Assembly (NCBI RefSeq): GCF_026191915.1
Contig: NZ_JAIMBY010000017.1
Span: forward strand, 29,268-81,603
Length of the DNA stretch: 52,336 nucleotides
Origin: Acidiphilium sp. PA
GTDB lineage: Bacteria; Pseudomonadota; Alphaproteobacteria; Acetobacterales; Acetobacteraceae
Direction: 5' to 3'
Under the pieces are notes generated by a model. That model saw nothing but the letters and a program-made list of their open reading frames with translations. It was not told the origin of the DNA and ran no database searches. This document shows, piece by piece, positions 24,124-32,496 of the stretch; position 1 is the stretch's first letter; every line of letters starts with the position of its first letter. Position numbers and translations under genes: made by a program.

Positions 24124-24980
24124 ACGGCCGAGACGTCAGTGTGCTAACACTGGTCAAGCAGCGGCGGGAACACCTGCGCGCCCTGATCGAAGGGTTGGCG
24201 CGCTGCCATCCCTTGCCGGGCGAACTCATTGTCGTGGTCATGGATGAGGAAGCATTTGATCCGCCCGCCGCGCCGTTTCCGATCCGAGTGGTCCATCAGC
24301 CTGCGCACGGGCTGCCTTTGGCCGCGGCGCGTAATGCCGCCGCGACCGCCGCAAAATGCCCCTTGCTGCTGTTTCTCGATGTCGATTGCATTCCGATGCG
24401 GGGATTGGTGGGGGCCATGGCGTGCCGTACCACGCGATATGACGCGTTAATCTGCGCGGAAGTGCATTATTTGCCGGCAGGCGTGATAACGACGCCGTGG
24501 AGTGAGGAGCGTATGCTAGCTTGCGCTGCCACCCATCCGGTACGATCGTTTCCGCACCGGGGCGTCATCGAGGCACCAACGGCTGGTTTGTTCTGGTCCC
24601 TGGCGTTTGGTGTTCGCCACGCGCGCTTTGAGGCCCTCGGTGGATTCGATGAGCGGTTCAGCGGGTACGGCGCGGAGGATACCGATCTCGCCTTTCGCGC
24701 CGCGCGTTCCGGTGTGGCAATTCTATTCGCCGGTGGACCCGGCGCCCTTCATCAGCACCACACAAGCTTCAATCCACCCCTGCAACATTTCGATGAAATC
24801 ATCAGCAATGCCTGCGTGTTTTACGATATTTGGTCCGTCTGGCCGATGACAGGATGGCTGGATCAATTTGCCGCACTCGGCCTGATCGAATGGACCCCGA
24901 GCCGTTTGATACGCCGCCGCAATCCAACCGCTGCCGAAATCTATCAGGCCCGGCAACCGGACACCGTGATGTTTGGATAA
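24120..24980 (+). CDS. Glycosyltransferase family 2 with galactosyltransferase-like C-terminus
   Basis: 286 residues, ATGA overlap with the previous gene. The GT-A core has VSVLTLVKQRREHLRALIEG, LAAARNAAA, LLLFLDVDCIP (the D-x-D metal site) and the C-terminal motif FEALGGFDERFSGYGAEDTD, followed by A-rich helix LAFRAARSG; this last part is the galactosyltransferase-type region with the ED catalytic residues. It is the last gene of the cluster; a decayed IS701 element starts about 150 bp later. Confidence 0.88.
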   Translation: MNGRDVSVLTLVKQRREHLRALIEGLARCHPLPGELIVVVMDEEAFDPPAAPFPIRVVHQPAHGLPLAAARNAAATAAKCPLLLFLDVDCIPMRGLVGAMACRTTRYDALICAEVHYLPAGVITTPWSEERMLACAATHPVRSFPHRGVIEAPTAGLFWSLAFGVRHARFEALGGFDERFSGYGAEDTDLAFRAARSGVAILFAGGPGALHQHHTSFNPPLQHFDEIISNACVFYDIWSVWPMTGWLDQFAALGLIEWTPSRLIRRRNPTAAEIYQARQPDTVMFG

Positions 24981-25129
24981 CCGGGGCGGAGCGGTCGGCT
25001 TCGAGATGATCGTAAGTCCAACAGGCTTCCGGCACGACTTTGGCATATTTCAGTAATTCTGGTTATTTTTAGGAATCCCAACTTGCCTTTGACTGATTGA
25101 TGGTGTGGTCGGCATTGCTCAGGCTGACC

Positions 25130-25510
25130 ATGGCAACCGCCAGATTAAACTGGACCGGGGAACTTGAGCACTGGCTCGATCCGTTCATCGATGCGCCTGG
25201 CCGTAGCACACGCCGGTGGATATGCCCTCTTTGTATGGCTGGTCCATCGGGCCCGGCGATCGCGAGAACGTTCAATCGATGGCGGCCCGTGATAGTGGCA
25301 TGAATTGTGATAAGCTTCGCCATTCCACCGCCAGCGGCGTCCGTGATGCAGCCCCCTGGGAGCAGTTTCGCTCGTGGCAGCCGACCAATCGGTTGGCGGC
25401 GAGACTGCGTGGTTGATCATCGACGACACTGCTTTGCCAAAGAAGCGCCGCCGCCTGATTGGCGTCGCAACCCGATATGCCTGAGCATTTGGCAAGAACA
25501 CCAACTGTCA
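25130..25510 (+). pseudogene. Decayed IS701-family transposase
   Basis: An IS701 transposase can be read in shifting frames: LNWTGELEHWLDPFIDAPG, then SIGPGDRENVQSMAARDSG, then WLIIDDTALPKKRRRLIGVA followed by a stop where the family has S or R. Several frameshifts and one internal stop make it inactive. Only the N-terminal third of the family is represented; the rest is gone and IS21 remnants begin at about 25.63 kb. Confidence 0.78.
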
Positions 25511-25630
25511 TACCAACCGGCCAAACCGCAGACTGGCAGGAGGATTCTCCAATTTCTGTGCATGGCTTTGGATATTTTCCATCAATGGCGAAAACAGGGG
25601 GTCGTGCGTCTGGGTTTTGTGCATTGAGCG

Positions 25631-25945
25631 CTACTTGAACGAGCAGCTGTCAACGCCCGTCTCCGGGATTTGGCAATGATGAGGCACACGGCCGAGTGGC
25701 ACGGTGGTCATTCTCCCGTGGTCAAAGATGGTTTCTCCTGCGCTGAAGCTCAGATTGGTCGGGATCGTGACGCTGGTGCGCTCGTAGCGCATGATGAGCA
25801 GGAGGAACGCCAAAGCACCGCCTGAATCTGCTGAAGGCAGATGGCCGAGCTCATTAAAGATGACAAGATCAGCGCGGACCAGACGACCTGCGCCATCCTG
25901 TGCATTTTGAGACTATGCAGCATGATGACCAAAGCGTCGGTGGCA
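25631..25945 (-). pseudogene. Decayed IS21 istB helper ATPase
   Basis: On the minus strand the C-terminal half of IstB is readable: DLVIFNELGHLPSADSGGAL, then LIMRYERTSVTIPTNLSF, FDHGRMTTVPLGRVPHHCQI and ETGVDSCSFK, stop. IstB normally has DELGY and ...R.THHC. A short N-terminal-like piece (MLHSLKMHRMAQ) lies at about 25890-25925, but the Walker A part between them is deleted. It cannot function. The remaining 25946-26138 holds no gene, apart from the catalase upstream region. Confidence 0.72.
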
Positions 25946-26138
25946 GGGACCCGCTCACGACCAGGATCGCGAGCGGCGCCCCGGCGTTTCATCGCGCTAT
26001 CGTCCTGCAATATTGCATGTTCGCATCCCATCGCAACGGCATGAAAGCTGAGTCATGGCCTTGATGACCCGTTGCATCTCGGTGCTTCGAGAAGCACTTC
26101 CTGACTCGACGTTAAACCAGCATTCGAGGAGCGCAACA

Positions 26139-26879
26139 ATGTTTTTACATCGTAAGGAACTCATTCGTCCCGTGAGCGTGGGCAAACCGAATCCGGTATT
26201 TGGCCAGTATCTATTGGAGCAGTTCGGGGGTGCGACCGGCGAACTCACTGCCGCGCTTCAATATTGGGTGCAATCATTCCACGTCGAAGACACCGGGATC
26301 AGAGATATGCTGCAGGATATTGCAATCGAGGAGTTCAGCCATCTGGAAATGGTCGGTAAGCTGATCGTCCAACACACCTCGCAAAAGGAGCATCACAAGC
26401 TTCACGATGTCCCTTTGTTCGCGATGAAGGGAATCGGGCCGCATTTCGTCGATAGCCAAGGTTCAGCCTGGACCGCATCCTATTTGAACGAGGGCGGGAA
26501 TGTAGTGCGCGACCTGCGCGCCAACATCGCCGCGGAAGCGGGGGCAAGGCAGACGTATGAAGCGTTGATCCATCAATGCGACGATGATGGAACGCGCGAG
26601 GCATTGGTCCATTTGCTGACCAGGGAAATCACGCATGCGCAGATGTTCATGAAAGCGTTGGACTCGCTTGGCAAATTAACCGACCCAATGTTTGGCACCA
26701 TCGCACCCGATGACACCGTGAACGTCGTCTACAATATGTCTCGGGGCGACGACATGCGCGGCCCGTGGAATACAACGCCGTTTGAATACGTTGCCGAGCC
26801 GCAGCCCGCGGGAACAATAGATACCAGGATCGGCAATCCCGACGATGAGAAAACACCGTCGACTGCAGTAAAAGCCTGA
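26139..26879 (+). CDS. Manganese-containing catalase
   Basis: 246 residues from ATG at 26139, with GAGGAG a few bases before; the upstream codons of the same frame look non-coding. The four-helix ferritin-like core shows ELTAALQYWVQSF, IAIEEFSHLEMVGKLI, AAEAGARQTYEALI and LTREITHAQMFMKALDSL, which carry the E and H ligands of the dimanganese site. It converts hydrogen peroxide to water and oxygen without haem. The C-terminal 40 residues (RGDDMRGPWN and on) are the usual variable tail. It may be controlled by the response regulator located next to it. Confidence 0.92.
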   Translation: MFLHRKELIRPVSVGKPNPVFGQYLLEQFGGATGELTAALQYWVQSFHVEDTGIRDMLQDIAIEEFSHLEMVGKLIVQHTSQKEHHKLHDVPLFAMKGIGPHFVDSQGSAWTASYLNEGGNVVRDLRANIAAEAGARQTYEALIHQCDDDGTREALVHLLTREITHAQMFMKALDSLGKLTDPMFGTIAPDDTVNVVYNMSRGDDMRGPWNTTPFEYVAEPQPAGTIDTRIGNPDDEKTPSTAVKA

Positions 26880-26951
26880 AGCGATTGGGGGAGGGTCATT
26901 AGCGCTGCGTCGTACCCTATACCGTAGCGCGCCCTGTCGGGCGCCCTCTCA

Positions 26952-27371
26952 TCATCGGACGCTGCTTGATTCAGAGGTAGAACTGGTTTCAATGGAAGGA
27001 CTTAGCAACTCGTCGATCCGGGTCAGCAACTCCCCGAACGAGAACGGCTTGACCAGGTAGTCATCGCCGCCAGCCTGCAGGCCCTGCACCCAATCGGAAA
27101 GCTCTCCCCTGCCAGAGAGGAACAGGGCTGGGACGGTGCGGCCAGTTTGGCGCACGGCTTTCAGGATATCCACGCCATCGATGTCATCGCCGAGTTGTCG
27201 GTCCAATATGATGAGTCCGTGGGTGCCACCGAGGGCGGTGACCATTCCCTCCCTGCCATTCGAGGCCCAGTTGACTTCGTGGCCGGCCTCGGACAGCGCA
27301 GACACCAGGAAACGACCGACATCGGGATCATCCTCGACGATGAGTATCTGCGTTTTGGTCGCTGAAGGCAT
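26952..27371 (-). CDS. Single-domain response regulator
   Basis: 139 residues with a CheY-like receiver only: ILIVEDDPDVGRFL (acidic pocket), LIILDRQLGDDID with the phospho-acceptor D, SGRGELSDWVQ and the switch lysine in YLVKPFSF. No output domain follows; the last 15 residues are S/T/E-rich. It is convergent with the Mn-catalase gene, 72 bp from its stop, and has no kinase nearby, so it probably relays phosphate or works by protein-protein contact. It is also divergent from the YdeP-like gene, 677 bp away. Confidence 0.88.
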   Translation of the reverse strand: MPSATKTQILIVEDDPDVGRFLVSALSEAGHEVNWASNGREGMVTALGGTHGLIILDRQLGDDIDGVDILKAVRQTGRTVPALFLSGRGELSDWVQGLQAGGDDYLVKPFSFGELLTRIDELLSPSIETSSTSESSSVR

Positions 27372-28048
27372 AGCGCTGCTCCTTGTTTATGTAAGAGTGT
27401 CTGTGTCGCTGACAGCCGGTTGCGTGACCCCTGCGGTTCGTTAGGGACCAATTAGTCTTTAATGGGCGGACATGGTCCTTGATAATATTTACCGCATTTC
27501 TCCAACACCGTCATTGCGCGGCCCATGGAACCATCGCTTCGCACTATGCATCTCGCCATTCGATCCGTCCTCCGGTCCTCATTCAAGTGTCCAGAGATGA
27601 CAAGGAGATCGATGGACGTTCTTTTGTGTCAATTTCCAGCGAAATTATGCAACCCGCCTCGGTGATTCAATAGGACAATCTCACTGCCAAGCTTGGTCGT
27701 CTGCTTTGCCTCGACCACGATCGTGAGGGGAATTTTTCATGGTATATGTGAAAAATTGCCAACCACGTCTGATCTACATCGGTTGTCTCAAAAACGTCCA
27801 TAGAATCGAGCTTGATGCAATTATCGGCGACGCATACACGATATTGCGGAGCAGTTTTTGTGGCCCTATCGCATGATGTACATTGGGGAATCCGTCAACG
27901 TATTATCTTGTTCGTACGGCCTCTGGTAAGCTGTTGTCCCCGGTCACGCAAAACCAACTTGTCATCTGCCGATCATGCGCGTGAACGGCGGGGCCCGCTA
28001 TGAGCAGGCTGGATATGTCCGCACCCGTGGATAACGATAAGGTGATAA
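27372..28048. other. 677-bp divergent intergenic region with an inverted repeat
   Basis: No gene is supported. A 9-bp inverted repeat AATTTTTCA/TGAAAAATT (27731-27739 and 27749-27757) around a 9-base spacer is the main structure and could be an operator or a factor-independent hairpin. The promoters of the response regulator (leftward) and of the YdeP-like oxidoreductase (rightward) must lie here. Confidence 0.45.
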
Positions 28049-30376
28049 ATGGCAAACAATGTAAGACGGACGGTCAGGATCGCTCCCTACGACGCACCGG
28101 CGGGCGGTTGGGGATCGGTACGATCGCTTGCCAACATCGTTGTGCGCGAGCACGTGCCGCTGGTGGCCGCCAAAACTCTGATGGCACAGAACAAGCCAGA
28201 CGGATTTGCTTGCGTCAGTTGCGCCTGGCCGAAGCCCGCACACCCCAAACCATTCGAATATTGCGAGAACGGTGCGAAAGCGACGGCCTGGGAAATTACC
28301 TCACGGCGTGCCCGGTCGAAGTTCTTTGCAGCCCATACCGTGGCGGAACTGCGAAGCTGGACCGATTATGACCTTGAGCAACAAGGGCGTCTGACCGTGC
28401 CCCTGCGATGGGATGCCGCGACCGATCGGTACCTGCCGGTTTCGTGGTCGAATGCGTTTGCCGAAATCGGTGCGGAACTCCAAGCGATGCAGCCGAATGA
28501 GACAGTGTGGTACGCCTCGGGGCGGGCTTCACTTGAAACATCATATATGTTCGCGCTGACCGCCCGTCTGTTCGGTACTAATAATCTCCCCGACAGCTCA
28601 AACATGTGCCACGAGAGTACCTCGGTCGGGTTGATGGCATCACTCGGTGTCCCCGTCGGAACCACAATTCTCGAAGACATGGAACAGACCGATTGTTTGA
28701 TCTTTTTCGGCCAGAATCCGGGTTCCAATTCACCTCGCGCGCTTCACCCGTTGCAGGACGCGCATCGGCGTGGCGTGCCGATCATCACCTTCAATCCGTT
28801 GCGCGAGCCTGGGTTGGTAAAGTTCAGCAGCCCGCAGTCACCGGCGGAAATGCTGGTGCTGCCGCCGACGCCGATCAGCACCTCTTATCATCAGGTCAAA
28901 CTGGGCGGTGATATCGCGGCTGTGCTCGGCATCGCGAAGGCGTTGATCGAGGCCGATGACGCAGCGGCCGCCGCCGGATCAGCGCCGGTGCTCGATCACG
29001 GGTTCATCGCTGAACACACCGATGGGTATGATGCGTTCGCACACAGGGCACGCACTGCATCCTGGCGCGAAATCGAGGCGCGTAGCGGCCTTTCGAAGCA
29101 TGCGCTGGAAGCTACGGCGGTGACTTACGCGAAATCGCAGCGCGTGATGATCGTGTACGGCATGGGCATTACCCAACATCGTGAGGGTGTCGAGGCGGTG
29201 CGGATGCTGGTCAATTTGCTTCTGCTGCGCGGTAATATCGGCAAGCCCGGCGCCGGCATCTGCCCTGTGCGCGGTCATTCCAACGTGCAGGGGCAGCGTA
29301 CGGTGGGGATCAGCGAGAAGCCCGGACTTGTGCCGCTCGACAAGATCGCGGAACGATACGCATTTGAGCCCCCGCGGAATACCGGGTTGAATACGGTCGA
29401 GGCGTGCGAAGCCATCATTGCTGGAAAGATCAAAGCGTTCTTGATGCTGGGGGGCAATTTTATCCGTGCGGTCCCGGAACGTGCGGCGATGGAGGCGGCC
29501 TGGAGCAAGATGCGGCTGACCGTCAATATCGCAACGAAGCTCAACCGCAGCCACCTGGTGCATGGCGCGATATCCTACATCCTGCCATGCCTCGGCCGCT
29601 CGGAAATCGACTTGCAGGCCAGTGGGCCGCAATCGGTTTCGATCGAGGATAGCACCGCCTGTGTGCACGGCTCGCGCGGCGTGCGCCCGGCCGCCAGTCC
29701 TTATCTACTCTCGGAACCTGCGATCGTTGCGGGAATTGCCAAAGCGACACTCAAGCGCAATCCGCTGATCGATTGGGACGCCTGGGTTGGCGACTACGCA
29801 CTGGTCCGCCGGGAGATCGGCGCGGTCCTGCCTGATTTCGCGGATATGGAAACGAGAATGTGGCAGCCCGGCGGATTTCATCGTCATATCGCGGCACGCC
29901 AGCGTGTGTGGAACACCGCAACCGGGCGGGCCAGGTTCGTCGACCCGACCAGCATCGAGGAAGATGCGGATATGGCGGGGTCAGATCGTGACGTCCTGAC
30001 GATGATGACTATGCGTAGCAATGATCAGTTCAACACCACGGTATACGGCTACAACGACCGGTTCCGCGGCATCAAAGGTACCCGCATGGTGGTGCTGATG
30101 CACCAGGACGACATCATCCGGCTGGGTTTCGCGGATGGCGATAAAGTGAGCCTGACGACAGTGGCGCATGATGGAATTCCAAGGATGATGAGCGGGTTTC
30201 GGGTGACCCGCTATGATATCCCGCCCGGGTGCATCGGCACGTACTACCCTGAAACAAACGCGCTGATCCCCCTATGGCACCACGCCAAGGGCAGCAAGGT
30301 ACCGGCGGCGAAAGCAATCCCGGTCCGGATCGCTCGATCGACTCACGTCGAGACCGGTGGGCAGAATTTCGTCTGA
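28049..30376 (+). CDS. YdeP/FdhF-family molybdopterin oxidoreductase
   Basis: 775 residues. The N-terminal iron-sulfur region has the YdeP-type cysteines in CVSCAWPKPAHPKPFEYC, followed by the bis-MGD binding domains (FGTNNLPDSSNMCHESTS, GQNPGSNSPRALHPL, MGITQHREGVEAVRMLVN, LLRGNIGKPGAGICPVRGHS) and a C-terminal domain with TMRSNDQFNTTVYGYNDRF. Family length is about 760. YdeP of E. coli contributes to acid resistance; the substrate is not known. No FdhD-like or partner gene is adjacent. Along with the catalase and response regulator it forms a stress-type cluster. Confidence 0.88.
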   Translation: MANNVRRTVRIAPYDAPAGGWGSVRSLANIVVREHVPLVAAKTLMAQNKPDGFACVSCAWPKPAHPKPFEYCENGAKATAWEITSRRARSKFFAAHTVAELRSWTDYDLEQQGRLTVPLRWDAATDRYLPVSWSNAFAEIGAELQAMQPNETVWYASGRASLETSYMFALTARLFGTNNLPDSSNMCHESTSVGLMASLGVPVGTTILEDMEQTDCLIFFGQNPGSNSPRALHPLQDAHRRGVPIITFNPLREPGLVKFSSPQSPAEMLVLPPTPISTSYHQVKLGGDIAAVLGIAKALIEADDAAAAAGSAPVLDHGFIAEHTDGYDAFAHRARTASWREIEARSGLSKHALEATAVTYAKSQRVMIVYGMGITQHREGVEAVRMLVNLLLLRGNIGKPGAGICPVRGHSNVQGQRTVGISEKPGLVPLDKIAERYAFEPPRNTGLNTVEACEAIIAGKIKAFLMLGGNFIRAVPERAAMEAAWSKMRLTVNIATKLNRSHLVHGAISYILPCLGRSEIDLQASGPQSVSIEDSTACVHGSRGVRPAASPYLLSEPAIVAGIAKATLKRNPLIDWDAWVGDYALVRREIGAVLPDFADMETRMWQPGGFHRHIAARQRVWNTATGRARFVDPTSIEEDADMAGSDRDVLTMMTMRSNDQFNTTVYGYNDRFRGIKGTRMVVLMHQDDIIRLGFADGDKVSLTTVAHDGIPRMMSGFRVTRYDIPPGCIGTYYPETNALIPLWHHAKGSKVPAAKAIPVRIARSTHVETGGQNFV

Positions 30377-30480
30377 TGTCAGGCTCGGGTCATTCTCGCC
30401 TGTCCGAACGCTCAGACAATTTGATTGGCCGATAAGACACTGGCGAATTATGGTTCGATTTTGGAGCGGAGTTGGGGAAG

Positions 30481-30613
30481 GGAAGGCTTCTTTTTTGTAA
30501 AAAAGAAGCAAAAAACTTTCTGACCCTGGGGCACGGGCGTTTTCACCGGCACGGGCCCAAATTAACAAAGTTTTTTTTGCTTCTTTTTTGTTCACAAAAA
30601 AGAAGGACTTCCC
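30481..30613. repeat. A/T hairpin repeat, two units back to back (B1, B2)
   Basis: Unit B1 (30481-30524) has GCTTCTTTTTT/AAAAAAGAAGC with a GT loop. B2 (30560-30613) is the same family inverted, with the CTTCTTTTTTG/CAAAAAAGAAG stem. A GC-rich spacer separates them and contains GTTTTCACCGGCAC. The B2 side is the inverted match of unit A at 3.13 kb. The composite sits exactly between the convergent YdeP-like gene and hypothetical copy 2, as a bidirectional terminator would. Confidence 0.8.
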
Positions 30614-30662
30614 TTGCTTTTTTGCCTATATCATTGCGTTATCGTAACGAAATAGGCGTGCA

Positions 30663-31400
30663 TCAGCCCCGTGGGCCTTTGCGCCACATTTTTTTGGCAT
30701 CGAAGGAGGGCACGAAAGGGTGGTGCCAGGGCGGGACGGGTGGTGGGGGTGGGCCGAGGATGTCGCGGAGTTGTTCGGGCGTGAAGTCGATGCTGCCGTC
30801 GGGGTTGACTTTGTATTGGGCCATGAAGTCGGGCTGGCGCTTGGGGCGGGGGCGTTTGGGGCGGGGGTTGGCGGGGTTTGTGGGTTCGCCTGTGGGTTCG
30901 CTCCGGGGTTTTCTGGGGCGTTTGATGATTTGGGGGGGACGCAGGCCGAGCATGGTGTGGAGGGGGCGGAGGATGCGGCCGAGGCTGGGGTGGGTGGCCA
31001 GCAGGTCCAGCACGATGGGGTCTTCCATGAAAAGCTGGAGATCGGCGCGGGCGGCGGCACCGGCGACGACGGTGGCGGGGCCGTTGGGCAGCAGGCGGAT
31101 CAGCCAGGCGAAGCCGCGGGGGAGTGTGAGGGGTGGTTTGGGGTTGGGGATGGCGGTGGCGGGTTCGCGCTCGACCGGTCCCGAGGCGCGGGTGCGGGTG
31201 CGGGGAGATTGGGGTGGGCGGGAGGCGATGCGGGCGAAGCGGGCGATCTGACGGGCGAGGTAGTTCCAGATCAGGACGATGAGCGGGCCGTGGATTTTGA
31301 GGCGGTAGCCGTTGTCGGCGACCGAGCGTTGCAGGGCACGGAAGATCACCGTGAAGCGCTCGGTCGGATCGGCAGGCATGAACGGCGCGTTTGCGATCAT
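30663..31400 (-). CDS. Proline-rich hypothetical protein, copy 2
   Basis: 245 residues, nearly identical to the gene at 2353-3078 on the other strand. It differs by a 4-residue insertion in the P/N/K-rich linker and a few substitutions (for example AIPNP for PNPKP in the first linker). The first 60 residues and the last 60 (ending MWRKGPRG) are the same. The promoter-side 30 bp (CCCCCCACCGA.CATGGTTTAC) and the downstream hairpin are shared. Conservation of two copies suggests selection or recent gene conversion. The function is unknown. Confidence 0.7.
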   Translation of the reverse strand: MIANAPFMPADPTERFTVIFRALQRSVADNGYRLKIHGPLIVLIWNYLARQIARFARIASRPPQSPRTRTRASGPVEREPATAIPNPKPPLTLPRGFAWLIRLLPNGPATVVAGAAARADLQLFMEDPIVLDLLATHPSLGRILRPLHTMLGLRPPQIIKRPRKPRSEPTGEPTNPANPRPKRPRPKRQPDFMAQYKVNPDGSIDFTPEQLRDILGPPPPPVPPWHHPFVPSFDAKKMWRKGPRG

Positions 31401-31687
31401 GACCGTACGTAAACCATGGTCGGTGGGGGGTGCGAAAGGAAAAAGTTAGTTTTTGTGTTAGAATTTGAGGTTGTTGGGTGTGGCGGGGCTGGATTGCCGC
31501 GCTGCGCTCGCAATGACGGTGTGGAGTTGGGGGCTTGGGTGATGGGGATTCTATGTTCCGTTTCGATGATTTTGGCGCCTCGGGTTGAATCGGGGATTTC
31601 GGCGGGAGGGCATGGTCCTGGCGGCGGTCGATTTGGGGATAAGACCCCCTTATTACAGGGGTTAACCTGGTGCGAGGATTAGGGCGC
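31401..31687. other. 287-bp gap with a REP-like hairpin
   Basis: No gene is visible. At 31493-31514 the sequence ATTGCCGCGCTGCGCTCGCAAT forms a hairpin with outer arms ATTGC/GCAAT, the type of dispersed palindrome that I know from many proteobacterial genomes. Nearby is CCCC, eight bases, GGGG at about 31645, a weak hairpin. This gap separates the duplicated hypothetical gene from the T6SS cargo locus. Confidence 0.45.
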
Positions 31688-32017
31688 GTGAGTTACGATC
31701 AGGTTGATACCGCGATTGCCGAATGGACGACGCGCCATGGGCTTGTTCTAACCAAGAGTTTCGGTGGCCGCGCGGTTCGCAACGTTTATATTTCGAGCGT
31801 GGCGGCCGACGTTTTTCAAATCTGGATCGATGAACCAGAAAACGGATATGTCGCGATCCACGCAGCGGGCGTGGAGGGTGTTCGGGAGGACGATCCGCAG
31901 CGGGATTGGCTTGTGAGGGTCGAAAATCCAGCTTCGGCGCTGGATGAGGTGTTGCGCGTCGTGGAGCAATGGATGCATCCGTCACAGCGGCATGGTCCGG
32001 CCGGCGCGGGAGTTTAG
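31688..32017 (+). CDS. Hypothetical protein upstream of the PAAR gene
   Basis: 109 residues from GTG at 31688, with GAGG 11 bp before; an in-frame GTG at 31670 lacks a site. It is acidic, probably alpha/beta, with no membrane segment or signal: YDQVDTAIAEWTTRHGL, then VFQIWIDEPENGYVAIHAAG and DEVLRVVEQWMH. I recognise no family. The size and charge, and the position 68 bp before the PAAR gene in the same direction, suggest a small chaperone or immunity-like protein of the T6SS cargo locus, but this is only a guess. Confidence 0.55.
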   Translation: MSYDQVDTAIAEWTTRHGLVLTKSFGGRAVRNVYISSVAADVFQIWIDEPENGYVAIHAAGVEGVREDDPQRDWLVRVENPASALDEVLRVVEQWMHPSQRHGPAGAGV

Positions 32018-32085
32018 CGCGGCAAATTACAAAACATGTGGCGATTCGGCTTTCGGGGATCGGCGAGGTCGGCTAACATTCGAAG

Positions 32086-32496
32086 ATGGCTGGCGAAAAA
32101 CCTGCGGCGCGGATGACCGATATGCATACCTGCCCGGAGAGCACCGGGCCGGTGCCGCATGTCGGCGGGCCAATTCTGCTTGGCTCGCCGAATGTGCTGA
32201 TCGGCGGGCTGCCGGCGGCGCGGGTGACCGACATGGTGACGTGCGTCGGCCCGCCCGATACGATCGTGATGGGGTCGCCGACCGTGTTGATCAATGGGTT
32301 GATGGCCGCGCGGATGGGTGACCAGACGGCGCATGGCGGGGTGATTGTGGGCGGGTTGCCGAGCGTGTTGATCGGGACGGCGGGTGCTGCGCCAGCGGCG
32401 GGGGATGCGGGCGGTTTCGGGATCACGCCACCGGTCGGGCCGATGTGCATGCTGAATGCCGCGAAAACCGGCGCGCCGTTCGTGCGCCAGAGTTGA
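32086..32496 (+). CDS. PAAR-domain type VI secretion spike-tip protein
   Basis: 136 residues. Short strand-turn repeats with P/G/D at turns fit the PAAR cone: ARMTDMHTCPESTGPVPHVGG, PILLGSPNVLIGGLPAARVTD, MVTCVGPPDTIVMGSPTVLI and MAARMGDQTAHGG, with H and C residues for zinc. PAAR proteins sharpen the VgrG spike and carry effectors. The C-terminal tail (GFGITPPVGPMCMLNAAKTG) may link to the adaptor or toxin. The stop overlaps the next start (TGATG). No VgrG or Hcp is in the window, so the machine is elsewhere. Confidence 0.88.
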   Translation: MAGEKPAARMTDMHTCPESTGPVPHVGGPILLGSPNVLIGGLPAARVTDMVTCVGPPDTIVMGSPTVLINGLMAARMGDQTAHGGVIVGGLPSVLIGTAGAAPAAGDAGGFGITPPVGPMCMLNAAKTGAPFVRQS

